56,935 nucleotides of DNA from Oxalobacter sp. Lineage in GTDB: Bacteria > Pseudomonadota > Gammaproteobacteria > Burkholderiales > Burkholderiaceae_D. Positions 11,056 to 19,675 of this stretch are shown here, piece after piece. The translations under genes were made by a program, and so were the position numbers. The stretch spans positions 1 through 56,935 of the forward strand of contig JAEEYE010000013.1 in NCBI GenBank assembly GCA_016291665.1, given 5' to 3'. Below the pieces are notes generated by a model. It saw only the letters and a list, made by a program, of their open reading frames with translations, was not told where the DNA came from and ran no database searches. The first letter of the stretch is position 1. Each line of letters begins with the position of its first letter.

Positions 11056-12606
11056 ATGAACTTTCTCAAGACGTTTTTCTCGGTTTCGGCGTTTACGCTT
11101 TTATCCCGTATCACTGGATTGATACGAGAGTTGCTTGTTGCAAAGGCCTTTGGCGCATCCGGTTTGACTGACGCCTTTTTTGTAGCCTTCCGGATCCCGA
11201 ATCTCTTGAGGCGCCTTTTTGCCGAAGGGGCGTTCTCCCAGGCGTTTGTCCCAATCCTTGCAGAATATTCGAACAAGAAAGACCAAGCAGAGACAAAGCA
11301 GCTTGTTGACAAGGTCGCAACGGCGCTTGCTTGGACGTTGATCTTAGTCTGCGTCTTAGGGATTGTCTTTGCCCATTATGTCGTCTATGCGATTGCAACT
11401 GGGTTGGATGACAATCCGGAAATCTTTAGCGTCTCTATCCTGATGACGCAGATTATGTTTCCGTACATTCTGTTCATGTCGTTGGTTGCATTGGCAGGTG
11501 GCATTTTAAATACGAACCGCGAGTTTAAGATTCCAGCGTTTACGCCCGTCCTCCTGAACATTTCCTTTATTATCGCATCGCTTTTTGTGGCACCGATGTT
11601 GGATCGCCCTATCTTGGCTTTGGCAGGGGCCGTTTTTGTCGGTGGCGTGCTGCAGTTGGCCATCCAGATTCCACCGCTCTATAGATTAGGCATGCTCCCA
11701 CGCATTTCGTTGAATGTGTTTGGCGCTTTCAAGAATCCAGGTGTACGCCGTGTGATTGGCCTGATGTTGCCGGCAATCTTTGCGTCATCGGTTGCGCAGA
11801 TTAGTTTGATGATCAATACAAACATTGCGTCCTGGTTACCGCACGGCAGTGTCTCGTGGATTTCTTATGCAGACCGTTTGATGGAGTTCCCCAACGCACT
11901 TTTGGGAGTGGCTTTGGGCACGATCTTGTTGCCTAGTTTGTCGAAAGCACATGCCAGTAAAGATAGCGAAGAGTATTCGTCGCTTTTGGATTGGGGACTC
12001 AGGATGACGTTGATGCTTGCGATGCCGGCCGCCGTTATGCTGATGACGCTGCCAGTTCCCTGCACGACGACGTTGTTCCATTATGGGCGGTTTAGTGCAG
12101 TGGACGTGATGATGACGTCCAAGTCCTTGATTGCTTATGGCGTTGGGTTGACCGGGATTGTGACTATCCGTGTGCTAGCGCCTGCTTTTTACGCGCGCCA
12201 AGATATCAAGACCCCGGTTAAGGTCGGCATTTTTACGTTGGTTGTTACGCAGCTGATGAACTTGGCTTTTGTGCCGTACTTTGCGCACGCCGGACTTTCG
12301 CTATCTATTGGCCTGGCAGGGTGCGCGAATGCCTTGATCTTGTATATTCTATTGAGAAAGCGCGGTGTTTACCAACCCCAGAAAGGTTGGGGGTATTTCT
12401 TTATCCGTGTGATTGCGGCTTTGCTCGTTTTGGCTGGGGCGTCATTGTGGATTGCCGATCAGTTTGATTGGATTGGCATGAAGTCTGAGCCGTTCATGCG
12501 TATTGGCGCCATGGCACTCGTCATGGTTTTTTGTGGCATCGTTTATTTTGGCTCACTCTTTTTGATGGGCTTTAGGACGCGTGATTTCTTACGTCGCTCC
12601 AAATAA
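11056..12606 (+). CDS. murJ: Lipid II flippase MurJ (MviN family)
   Basis: Inner-membrane MOP-superfamily protein that flips the peptidoglycan precursor lipid II. The 516-residue product starts MNFLKTFFSVSAFTLLSRITGLIREL and has the conserved R/D segment (FVAFRIPNLLRRLFAEGAFS) and about 14 hydrophobic helices. No ribosome-binding site is visible. A TATAAT (11042-11047) lies so close to the ATG that the mRNA may be leaderless. Its stop is 4 bases from the stop of the convergent ABC-F gene, with no terminator between. Confidence 0.95.
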   Translation: MNFLKTFFSVSAFTLLSRITGLIRELLVAKAFGASGLTDAFFVAFRIPNLLRRLFAEGAFSQAFVPILAEYSNKKDQAETKQLVDKVATALAWTLILVCVLGIVFAHYVVYAIATGLDDNPEIFSVSILMTQIMFPYILFMSLVALAGGILNTNREFKIPAFTPVLLNISFIIASLFVAPMLDRPILALAGAVFVGGVLQLAIQIPPLYRLGMLPRISLNVFGAFKNPGVRRVIGLMLPAIFASSVAQISLMINTNIASWLPHGSVSWISYADRLMEFPNALLGVALGTILLPSLSKAHASKDSEEYSSLLDWGLRMTLMLAMPAAVMLMTLPVPCTTTLFHYGRFSAVDVMMTSKSLIAYGVGLTGIVTIRVLAPAFYARQDIKTPVKVGIFTLVVTQLMNLAFVPYFAHAGLSLSIGLAGCANALILYILLRKRGVYQPQKGWGYFFIRVIAALLVLAGASLWIADQFDWIGMKSEPFMRIGAMALVMVFCGIVYFGSLFLMGFRTRDFLRRSK

Positions 12607-12610
12607 GGTG

Positions 12611-14518
12611 CTACCCAGCTGTCTTCGCTTCCAGTTCTTCCCAACGGGTGATGTATTCCATCAGTTCTTCTTCAATTTCGACAAAGCGTTTGTTCAGACG
12701 GATCCCTTCAGAACCGTCGCCAGCGTAGATTGATGGGTCGGAAAGCCGGGTGGATATCTGTGCCTGTTCACCTTCCAGTGCGGCAATTTTCGCAGGCAGG
12801 GCGTCCAGTTCTTTCTGGTCTTTGTAGCTCAGCTTCTTGCGGGGCTTGGGCTGGTCAGAATTGGTTTTGCGCTGGTTCTTGTTGGTCTCGGCTGCTTTGG
12901 CTTTGGCTGGTGTTTTTTCTGGAACAGGGCGTACACGTTCCCAGTCACTGTAGCCGCCTACATATTCTCGCCAGAGTCCATCACCTTCAGCGGCGATGAC
13001 TTGGGTGACAACATTGTCCAGGAAAGCCCGGTCGTGGCTGACTAAAAAGACGGTGCCGTCATAGTCAGCCAGGAGGGCTTCTAGGAGCTCCAAGGTATCG
13101 ATATCCAAGTCGTTCGTCGGTTCGTCCAAGACGAGGACATTGGCAGGGCGTGCAAAAAGGCGGGCCAAAAGGAGCCGGTTTTTTTCGCCGCCGGAACACG
13201 ATGAGACTGGTGAGCGCGCGCGTTCTGGGGGAAACAGGAAGTCAGAGAGATAACTCATCACATGTTTTTTCTGACTGCCCACTTCAACGTAGTCGCTTCC
13301 TGGGGATACGGTGTCGCGCAAGGTGTCATTGTCGTTGAGTTGGCTTCTCATCTGGTCAAAGTAGGCGATGTTAAGCCGTGTGCCAAGTTGTACCTTGCCG
13401 GAGTCAGGCTTGAGTTCGCCCAAGATGAGCTTGAGTAACGTGGTTTTGCCAATGCCATTGGGACCAATCAAGCCTACTTTGTCGCCACGCAGGATGATGT
13501 CGGAAAAGTTCCTGACAATTGTCCGTCCGCCAAAAGATTTGTTGACGTCTGTTAATTCGGCAACCAGCTTGCCTGAGCGTTCGCCTGACGATAAAGAGAG
13601 TTTGACCTGGCCTTGCCGTTCGCGTCGGGCGGCTCTTTCGCGTCGTAAGGCTTCCAGGCGCCTGACGCGGCCTTCGTTCCGAGTACGTCTCGCTTCAATC
13701 CCCTTGCGGATCCAGACTTCTTCTTGGGCTAAGAATTTATCGAACTTGGCGTTTTCAATGGATTCGATTTCCAGTTGCTTGGCTTTGGTTTCCCGGTAGG
13801 CACTGAAATTCCCGGAGTAGGAGAAGAGCTTGCCGCGGTCGAGTTCAACGATTCTGGTTGCGATGTTGTCCAAGAAGCGTCTGTCATGGGTGATGAAAAG
13901 GAGGCTGCCGTTGAATTCCTTGAGGATGTTTTCCAGCCAGAGGATGGATTCAAAGTCGAGGTGGTTCGTTGGTTCGTCTAAAAGTAAGAGGTCTGGTGTG
14001 TTGATGAGCCCTCGAGCGAGTGCCACACGTTTGTATTGTCCGCCTGACAAGTTGCTGATGGTAGTATCAGCCGGAAGGGAGAGCCTGTCCAAGATATTGG
14101 AGACCTTATGGTTGAGGTTCCAGGCATCAACGGCGTCGAGTTGTGTCTGTAGTGCCATGAAACGTTCAAGTGTTTCGGGGCTGCTGTCGGTTGCCAACTT
14201 TTCTGAGAGTACTTGATGTTCTTTCATCAGCTCATGGATGCTGGTTAGTGCTGCCGAGACGACATCAAAGACAGTTTTGTCCTTGGGGTAGAGGGGATCC
14301 TGTTCTACATAGGCAATGGTCAAGCCCTGTTGCATAGTGAGCATGCCATCATCTAGCTGAGCTTGCCCTGCTAGGACCTGTAAGAGTGACGATTTTCCTG
14401 TTCCATTACGGCCGATGAGCCCAATTTTTTCGCCCGCTTCCATAGAAAAGGTGGCATGGTCGAGCATTGGGTAGTGACCAAAGGCGAGTTGTGCGTCAGT
14501 AAGCGTGATGATTGCCAT
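12611..14518 (-). CDS. uup: ABC-F family ATPase, Uup type
   Basis: Soluble twin-ABC ATPase without membrane domain that acts on ribosomes and translation; Uup has also been linked to transposon excision in E. coli. The 635 residues contain two nucleotide-binding domains: Walker A GRNGTGKSS (36-44) with signature LSGGQYKR, and Walker A GPNGIGKTT with CSGGEKNR. Between them lies a linker rich in Arg and Glu, and a C-terminal coiled coil (about 550-635) is typical of Uup. The frame is open to 14734, but the ATG at 14518 (MAIITLTDAQL) has AGGA upstream and fits the family; the extension would overlap tRNA-Arg. Subfamily assignment rests on the C-terminal coiled coil. Confidence 0.88.
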   Translation of the reverse strand: MAIITLTDAQLAFGHYPMLDHATFSMEAGEKIGLIGRNGTGKSSLLQVLAGQAQLDDGMLTMQQGLTIAYVEQDPLYPKDKTVFDVVSAALTSIHELMKEHQVLSEKLATDSSPETLERFMALQTQLDAVDAWNLNHKVSNILDRLSLPADTTISNLSGGQYKRVALARGLINTPDLLLLDEPTNHLDFESILWLENILKEFNGSLLFITHDRRFLDNIATRIVELDRGKLFSYSGNFSAYRETKAKQLEIESIENAKFDKFLAQEEVWIRKGIEARRTRNEGRVRRLEALRRERAARRERQGQVKLSLSSGERSGKLVAELTDVNKSFGGRTIVRNFSDIILRGDKVGLIGPNGIGKTTLLKLILGELKPDSGKVQLGTRLNIAYFDQMRSQLNDNDTLRDTVSPGSDYVEVGSQKKHVMSYLSDFLFPPERARSPVSSCSGGEKNRLLLARLFARPANVLVLDEPTNDLDIDTLELLEALLADYDGTVFLVSHDRAFLDNVVTQVIAAEGDGLWREYVGGYSDWERVRPVPEKTPAKAKAAETNKNQRKTNSDQPKPRKKLSYKDQKELDALPAKIAALEGEQAQISTRLSDPSIYAGDGSEGIRLNKRFVEIEEELMEYITRWEELEAKTAG

Positions 14519-14630
14519 ATGGAATCCTAAAAAGAGTATCAAATTGACATTGTACAAAGGTTTCTTGGAAAAAGAGCGAGATACACTCGTCAGCGAAACG
14601 GCGTTAATGTACAATGCAAACCTCACGTGT

Positions 14631-14705
14631 CTCGCCATAGTACAATGGATAGTACACATGCCTCCTAAGCGTGTGATGCAGGTTCGATTCCTGCTGGCGG
14701 GACCA
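14631..14705 (+). tRNA. tRNA-Arg (anticodon CCT)
   Basis: Full cloverleaf of 75 bases with CCA encoded: acceptor CTCGCCA/TGGCGGG (one G-T pair), D-stem GTAC/GTAC, anticodon stem CATGC/GCGTG around loop CTCCTAA (anticodon CCT, codon AGG), T-arm GCAGG TTCGATT CCTGC. A candidate -10 TACAAT lies at 14610-14615. The tRNA decodes a rare Arg codon. Confidence 0.96.
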
Positions 14706-14982
14706 TGCGATGGCTTCGCTTTCTGCTTTCCCACTTTCTTTTCAGCGCCAAATCAACAAATTCAGTTCTTGAGTCGAGTGTGCTGAGTGTGTGCGTTGTT
14801 GGCCCTTGCAAGAAATCCTATGCCAATCCTGAGATATCTTCGTATGGCTTTATCTGTAGTCCTTGTCTATCTATATATTGGCGGCTAGGGGCAATTTGTG
14901 GCTATTGCCAATTGGTGCTTGAAGGTTTTTGTGTTGAGGCTGGGTGCTTTTTTACGGGTAAGGAGTCTCACTGTGAGCGAAA
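14706..14982 (+). other. Gene-free stretch upstream of the oxc regulatory region
   Basis: About 280 bases between tRNA-Arg and the first FNR-type dyad. The reading frames that cross it have no start signals or family-like sequence. No convincing terminator follows the tRNA. Nothing else was recognised here; it is unusually long for this compact genome and could hold further regulator sites for oxc. Confidence 0.5.
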
Positions 14983-14996
14983 TTGACTTAGGTCAA
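14983..14996 (+). promoter_or_regulatory. FNR/CRP-family-type operator, distal copy
   Basis: The perfect dyad TTGACTTAGGTCAA closely resembles the FNR/ANR box (TTGAT-N4-ATCAA). It is identical to the copy at 15057-15070 and exactly 74 bases upstream of it, about seven helical turns, so both sites face the same side of the DNA. Relative to the predicted start at 15105 it is centred at -115.5. Confidence 0.65.
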
Positions 14997-15056
14997 GACG
15001 ACGGGCGAATATTCGTTCTTCAGGGAAAGAAATCCTATTCTTTGTGTGACTTCAAA

Positions 15057-15070
15057 TTGACTTAGGTCAA
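15057..15070 (+). promoter_or_regulatory. FNR/CRP-family-type operator, proximal copy
   Basis: Second identical dyad TTGACTTAGGTCAA. Its centre lies 29.5 bases before the -10 hexamer, which places it at -41.5 from the predicted start, the standard position for class II activation by FNR or CRP. It takes the place of a -35 element. The regulator itself is not in the window. Confidence 0.7.
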
Positions 15071-15092
15071 CTTCCTTTTCAGCCTTATCATG

Positions 15093-15105
15093 CATAATGT
15101 TGATT
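15093..15105 (+). promoter_or_regulatory. -10 element and predicted start of oxc transcription
   Basis: CATAAT (15093-15098) matches the -10 consensus in 5 of 6 positions. No separate -35 hexamer is seen; the FNR-type site at -41.5 would supply activation. The predicted start near 15105 gives a 5' leader of about 50 bases before the oxc ATG. Confidence 0.55.
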
Positions 15106-15154
15106 GACGTTTTTTGACGTTTACATCAAAACTAACCAAAGAAAGGTATTGCTC

Positions 15155-16852
15155 ATGAGTAACGAAGAAAATGTAGAATTGACTGATGGCTTCCATCTGT
15201 TGATTGATGTCCTGAAAGACAATGGTATTGATACCATGTACGGCGTTGTCGGTATTCCTATCACCAACCTGGCACGCCTGTGGCAGGAAGATGGCCAGAA
15301 GTTCTACAGCTTCCGTGCAGAACAGCATGCTGGTTATGCAGCATCTATCGCTGGTTACATCCAGGGTAAACCTGGCGTAGCTCTGACCGTTTCCGCACCT
15401 GGCTTCCTGAATGGTGTTACCGCTCTGGCACACGCAACCACCAACTGCTTCCCAATGTTGCTGTTGTCTGGTTCTTCCGAACGTGACATCGTCGACCTGC
15501 AGCAGGGCGACTATGAAGAAATGGATCAGTTCCAGATCGCTAAACCACATTGTAAAGCTTCCTATCGTATCAACAGCATCCGCGATATTCCTATCGGTAT
15601 CGCTCGCGCAATGCGTACCGCATTGACCGGCCGTCCAGGTGGTGTCTATGTTGACCTCCCTGCACGTCTGTTCGGCCAGACCATGCCTCTGGCAGAAGCA
15701 AATGCTCTGCGCTTCACCCCAGCTCCAATCGGCGGTGCAGCAGCTCCAGAAGCAGACGTAGCTCGCGCAGCAGAAGTCATCAAAGCAGCTAAGAAACCAG
15801 TTGCAGTTATCGGTAAAGGCTGTGCATATGCACGCGCTGAAGCTGAAGTTAAGGCTTTCATCGAAGAAACCGGTATCCCATTCCTGCCAATGGGTATGGG
15901 CAAAGGTACCATTCCTGACAACCACCCACTGTCCGCTGCTGCAAACCGTGCACGTGCACTGGCTGGCTGCGACGTATGTATCCTGATTGCTGCTCGTCTG
16001 AACTGGCTGATGCAGCATGGTAAGGGCAAGACCTGGGGTAATGAACTGAAGAAATACGTTCAGTTCGACGTACTGGCTCAGGAAATGGATTCTAACCAGC
16101 CAATCGCTGCTCCAGTTGTTGGTGACGTTAAGGTTACCCTGCCACAGGTTACCGCTGCTGTTAAGGGCTACAAGGCTCCAGCAGAATGGTGCAAGGAAAT
16201 CTTCGACAAGGTTGCAGCTAACAAGGAAAAACTGAAAGCTAAATTGACCACCTACAATGGCGGTGAAATGAACTATCAGAACTCCTTGAACGTTGTTAAG
16301 GAATACATCGCTGCTAATCCAAATGTTAACCTGGTCAACGAAGGTGCAAATGCTCTGGACAACACCCGTATGGTTGTTGACGTCCTGCAGCCACGCCGTC
16401 GTCTGGACACCGGTACCTGGGGTGTTATGGGTATTGGTATGGGTTACTGCGTTGCAGCAGCAACTGTTACTTCCGATCCAGTTATCGCTGTTGAAGGTGA
16501 CTCCGCATTCGGCTTCTCCGGTATGGAAATCGAAACCATCACCCGTTATCAGTTGCCAGTTACCATCATCGTTATGAATAACGGTGGTATCTACAAGGGT
16601 AACGAAGCTGACACCGGTGGTCAGATTTCTTGTACCCGTCTGGGTCGTGTTCGTTACGACCTGATGATGGAAGCTCTGGGCGGTAAAGGCTATCTGGCTA
16701 ACAACCCAACCGAACTGAAGGCTGCACTGGAAGAAGCTGTTGCTTCTAAGAAACCATGCTTGATTAACGCTATGATCGACCCAGACGCTGGTGTTGAATC
16801 TGGCCGTATCAAGAGCCTGAACGTTGTTTCCAACATCGGTAAAAAGAAATAA
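15155..16852 (+). CDS. oxc: Oxalyl-CoA decarboxylase
   Basis: Thiamine-diphosphate enzyme that decarboxylates oxalyl-CoA to formyl-CoA and CO2, the central energy-yielding step of oxalate catabolism in the cytosol. The 565 residues have the usual Pyr, middle and PP domains. Glu56 in [11 protein letters not shown] is the ThDP-activating glutamate; Tyr120-Glu121 in [10 protein letters not shown] match the O. formigenes active site; [11 protein letters not shown] with [10 protein letters not shown] is the ThDP/Mg motif. The ATG at 15155 has AAAGG 8 bases upstream; an upstream in-frame ATG at 15104 would precede the predicted mRNA start. Codon use is extremely restricted (CGT, CTG, GGT, AAC), as in very highly expressed genes. 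It is monocistronic; frc and oxlT are absent here. From recall the protein is clearly diverged from O. formigenes Oxc, including small length differences in the middle domain. Confidence 0.97.
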   Translation: MSNEENVELTDGFHLLIDVLKDNGIDTMYGVVGIPITNLARLWQEDGQKFYSFRAEQHAGYAASIAGYIQGKPGVALTVSAPGFLNGVTALAHATTNCFPMLLLSGSSERDIVDLQQGDYEEMDQFQIAKPHCKASYRINSIRDIPIGIARAMRTALTGRPGGVYVDLPARLFGQTMPLAEANALRFTPAPIGGAAAPEADVARAAEVIKAAKKPVAVIGKGCAYARAEAEVKAFIEETGIPFLPMGMGKGTIPDNHPLSAAANRARALAGCDVCILIAARLNWLMQHGKGKTWGNELKKYVQFDVLAQEMDSNQPIAAPVVGDVKVTLPQVTAAVKGYKAPAEWCKEIFDKVAANKEKLKAKLTTYNGGEMNYQNSLNVVKEYIAANPNVNLVNEGANALDNTRMVVDVLQPRRRLDTGTWGVMGIGMGYCVAAATVTSDPVIAVEGDSAFGFSGMEIETITRYQLPVTIIVMNNGGIYKGNEADTGGQISCTRLGRVRYDLMMEALGGKGYLANNPTELKAALEEAVASKKPCLINAMIDPDAGVESGRIKSLNVVSNIGKKK

Positions 16853-16882
16853 TCAACCTTGTTGATTATTGATTGATACTGT

Positions 16883-16906
16883 CTTCCCAGTCTTTTGGCT
16901 GGGAAG
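16883..16906 (+). other. Hairpin downstream of oxc
   Basis: A perfect 8-bp stem CTTCCCAG/CTGGGAAG with an 8-base loop lies 30 bases after the oxc stop and 20 bases before the terminator proper. Without a T-run it is more likely an mRNA 3'-stabilising structure than a terminator (inference). Confidence 0.45.
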
Positions 16907-16926
16907 TGGAATCACTTCAAATGAGG

Positions 16927-16956
16927 ACCCCTTAAGTTCGCTTGAGGGGTTTTCTT
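16927..16956 (+). terminator. Terminator of oxc
   Basis: A 10-bp stem (16927-16936 with 16941-16950, one T-G pair) closed by a TTCG tetraloop and followed by TTTTCTT. A very stable Rho-independent terminator. Confidence 0.9.
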
Positions 16957-17006
16957 ATCTTGGCGCTCTATAGCCTCAACGTGTCCCACGGTAGGAGTGG
17001 CTGAAC

Positions 17007-17822
17007 ATGTTCGATTGGATCAAATCCATGCTCATCAAACGTAAATCCATTGAAAAAGAAGCATCACAACGCCCGTCCCGTTCTGGTAAGCGGCGAATCA
17101 AGCTGTCTCCTGTGACACTTTCTGAAAGCGGCGGTATCCGGTATATGCATTTTGGGACGGAGTGGATACAGGGGGCGATGCGAATCAGTCAGCCAAATAA
17201 GTTGGTTCTTTCCTACAGCCATAAGATGGTTGCCTGGATGCTTTTTAACCAACATCCGAATCGTATAGCCAATTTGGGACTGGGTTCTGCTTCGCTGACG
17301 AAATTTGGTTATGTGACTTTCCCTGAGAGCATTACGGATGTGGCGGAAATCAATCCTGAGGTTATTGCCGTTTGCCATAGCATGTTTGAATTACCCCAGG
17401 ACAATGATCGGCTGCACGTTCATTTGGCCAATGCACAGGACTTCGTCAAAGAGGATACCTATACGGGGGCTTTCGATGTGATGCATGTGGATCTCTATGA
17501 TGCCGATGCAAGGGGACCCGTCTTAGATACGCCTGAGTTTTATGCTGACTGCCATCGTTGCTTGGCTGAAGACGGCATTATGGCAGTGAACCTTTTTGGT
17601 GATGTGCCGAGTTTCGGTGTCAATGTCGCGGCAATTAAGCAGTCGTTCCGCGAGGTTGTTGAACTTTCCCCCATATCAGAAGGAAATGTCATTGTTTTGG
17701 CGTTCAAGAAAAAACCGATAGTCGATTGGGCGAAATTGGATGCTGTAGCAGAAGAAATCAAGGCGGAAACACGTCTGCCAACACGTCAATGGATTAAAGA
17801 TCTTAAACGCGTATGGCGTTAG
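17007..17822 (+). CDS. Spermidine-synthase-like (PABS-fold) protein
   Basis: A 271-residue cytosolic protein with the Rossmann-like fold of polyamine aminopropyltransferases: IANLGLGSASLTKF (glycine-rich loop), a VAEINPEV strand and the long FDVMHVDLYDADARG segment. In genuine SpeE the last block reads as a D-S-T-D-P type catalytic motif; here it is DLYDADARG, so aminopropyl transfer is doubtful. The short basic N-terminus (MLIKRKS) is extra. It may be a methyltransferase-like relative. A GGAG precedes the ATG. It stands alone between oxc and panB. Confidence 0.65.
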   Translation: MFDWIKSMLIKRKSIEKEASQRPSRSGKRRIKLSPVTLSESGGIRYMHFGTEWIQGAMRISQPNKLVLSYSHKMVAWMLFNQHPNRIANLGLGSASLTKFGYVTFPESITDVAEINPEVIAVCHSMFELPQDNDRLHVHLANAQDFVKEDTYTGAFDVMHVDLYDADARGPVLDTPEFYADCHRCLAEDGIMAVNLFGDVPSFGVNVAAIKQSFREVVELSPISEGNVIVLAFKKKPIVDWAKLDAVAEEIKAETRLPTRQWIKDLKRVWR

Positions 17823-17929
17823 ATAGCGTCAACAAGGACGAAATTCTTGCAAATTAAGTACATTTGTTGGGTTGAGATGTTCGCTGAACAGGAAAGCAAC
17901 GTCTGTGTTGCCTTCCCGAACGCTTTTTG

Positions 17930-18742
17930 TCAGAAGCAGTGTTCTTTGGCAGGGAACGAACTGTCTTTTACTGCTGCGACAAAGGCCTTGATGGCTTCTT
18001 CAATGGATGTGTTGCCTTCCATGAAGTTGCGTACAAAACGGGCTTTTCGCCCTGGATAGACACCCAGCATATCGTGCAGGACAAGCACTTGGCCAGAACA
18101 GTCAGGACCTGCACCAATACCAATGGTTGGGATGTGTAGCGTTTCGGTAACGGATTTACCCAATGTAGCAGGGATGGCCTCGAGCACAACCATTGTTGCA
18201 CCGGCAGCTTCTACAGCTTTAGCGTCTTCAGTGACTTGAACGGCCCCATCTTCTGTTTTGCCTTGGACACGGTAGCCGCCAAAACGGTTGACAGACTGTG
18301 GGGTCAATCCGACGTGTGCACAGACAGGGATATTGCGGTCTACGAGGTAGCGGATTATTTCAGCGGTAAAGCGTCCACCTTCGAGCTTAACCATATGGGC
18401 TCCTGCCTGAATCAGTTTGACAGCGTTGATGTAGGCCGTAGCGTTGTCCGGATAAGTGCCAAACGGCATATCAGCGATAATTAAAGCGGTTTTGTTGCCC
18501 TGTGCGACGCAGCGCGTGTGGTAGGCTACTTCATCAATGGTCACCGGTAGGGTTGAGTCGAGTCCTTGGCAGACCATGCCAAGTGAATCTCCGATTAGGA
18601 GGGTCTCAACACCGCACTGATCCATCAGTGATGCAAAGCTCGCGTCATAACACGTGAGCATCGTAATTTTTTCATTTTCCTGGTAAAGCCTGGCAATGGT
18701 ATTGGTCGTAATGGATTTACGTTCCTGCAGATAGTTAGCCAT
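17930..18742 (-). CDS. panB: 3-methyl-2-oxobutanoate hydroxymethyltransferase
   Basis: Makes ketopantoate from 2-oxoisovalerate and 5,10-methylene-THF, the first committed step of pantothenate synthesis. The 270-residue TIM-barrel protein has ITMLTCYDASFASLMD, LLIGDSLGMV (Mg-binding Asp), MVKLEGG, CAHVGLTPQSV and the IGIGAG block near the C-terminus. The ATG at 18742 has GAGGTT upstream and was preferred over an open extension to 18769. panC is not adjacent. Confidence 0.96.
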   Translation of the reverse strand: MANYLQERKSITTNTIARLYQENEKITMLTCYDASFASLMDQCGVETLLIGDSLGMVCQGLDSTLPVTIDEVAYHTRCVAQGNKTALIIADMPFGTYPDNATAYINAVKLIQAGAHMVKLEGGRFTAEIIRYLVDRNIPVCAHVGLTPQSVNRFGGYRVQGKTEDGAVQVTEDAKAVEAAGATMVVLEAIPATLGKSVTETLHIPTIGIGAGPDCSGQVLVLHDMLGVYPGRKARFVRNFMEGNTSIEEAIKAFVAAVKDSSFPAKEHCF

Positions 18743-18821
18743 GTGAACCTCAACTCTAAAAGGGGACAACTAAGCGTGCATAATGCCTGCTTTTGGGCGT
18801 GGTGTCACGCCGCAGGGTCAA

Positions 18822-19172
18822 TTAGGAGCGAAAAATGAAATAAACCGCCCCGACCAGGCACAGCGCTGCCCAGATGTAATCGGTCTTGAAAGGCTGGTCC
18901 ATGTAAAACATGGCAAATGGGACAAAGACACTTAAGGTAATGACTTCCTGCAAGATTTTGAGCTGCGCCAAGCTGAAGGACTGGAACCCGATGCGGTTGG
19001 CAGGTACTTGGAGCATGTATTCGCAAAGGGCGATGCCCCAGCTGATTAAGGCGGCGATGTACCAAGGTTTTTCGGAAAGGTTCCTTAAGTGTCCGTACCA
19101 AGCGAAAGTCATGAAGACATTGGACATCACAAGCAGACCAGCGGTCTGAAGGAAAATAGGGATATTAAACAT
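18822..19172 (-). CDS. DUF486 / DMT-superfamily small membrane protein
   Basis: A 116-residue protein with four predicted transmembrane helices (residues 5-25, 37-57, 70-92 and 98-114) and family-typical segments SNVFMTFAWYGHL, SWGIALCEYMLQVPANR and QLKILQEVITLSVF. This matches the DUF486 family, small relatives of drug/metabolite transporters. The substrate is unknown. It follows folK by 7 bases on the same strand, so it is probably the last gene of the hda-HAD-pcnB-folK operon. Confidence 0.8.
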   Translation of the reverse strand: MFNIPIFLQTAGLLVMSNVFMTFAWYGHLRNLSEKPWYIAALISWGIALCEYMLQVPANRIGFQSFSLAQLKILQEVITLSVFVPFAMFYMDQPFKTDYIWAALCLVGAVYFIFRS

Positions 19173-19179
19173 AGTGGCC

Positions 19180-19674
19180 TCAAACGGGGAAGGGTTGCAG
19201 TTTGGTAATCGGTTGGTTGGTTACGGATGCAGTAAATAAGGCGGCTTTCCCTTTACCGGGTATGGTGGCATCTGGCCAGATTTCAATGAGCGGCAGGAGT
19301 ACAAAGGCTCTTTCATGCATCCGTGGGTGCGGCAGTATCAAGCGTGGTGTTTGCCGTATTTCCGTATTGAATAGGAGTAAATCGAGATCCAACGTGCGTG
19401 GTGCATTCACGTAAGGGCGTTTGCGTCCGAACATCTGTTCAATCTCAAAGAGTTTGGTCAGTAGGTTGTCCGCGTCAAGGGAGGTTCTGACGCGGACAAC
19501 GGCATTGATGTAATCGTCACCTGTAGCGCCGACTGGGGCGCTTTTGTACAGTGAAGAGAGCGCATCCAGCGTAACACCGCTCAGTTGGCCGATTGCCTTA
19601 GCGGCCTCGACAACCTGCGTTAAGGCGTCTCCCAGGTTCGCACCTAGTCCGATGTAAGCGATGTTGTTCTGCAT
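19180..19674 (-). CDS. folK: 2-amino-4-hydroxy-6-hydroxymethyldihydropteridine pyrophosphokinase
   Basis: Transfers pyrophosphate from ATP to the pterin in folate synthesis. The 164-residue product shows AYIGLGANLGD, the loop FGRKRPYVNAPRTLDLDLLLF that binds both substrates, and LPHPRMHERAFVLLPL. The start is uncertain: the ATG at 19674 lies one base after the pcnB stop (TAACATG), whereas an in-frame ATG at 19692 lies inside pcnB. Neither has a good ribosome-binding site, which suggests translation coupled to pcnB. The pcnB-folK order is usual in Proteobacteria. Confidence 0.95.
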   Translation of the reverse strand: MQNNIAYIGLGANLGDALTQVVEAAKAIGQLSGVTLDALSSLYKSAPVGATGDDYINAVVRVRTSLDADNLLTKLFEIEQMFGRKRPYVNAPRTLDLDLLLFNTEIRQTPRLILPHPRMHERAFVLLPLIEIWPDATIPGKGKAALFTASVTNQPITKLQPFPV

Positions 19675-19675
19675 G

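Noticed and set aside
14505-14786. Open frame across tRNA-Arg(CCT)
   Set aside because: It covers the tRNA and the uup promoter region and has no family-like sequence.
15062-16018. 318-codon open frame antisense to oxc
   Set aside because: It is an artefact of the extreme codon restriction of oxc; its product is rich in Cys, Ser and Trp and has no start signals.
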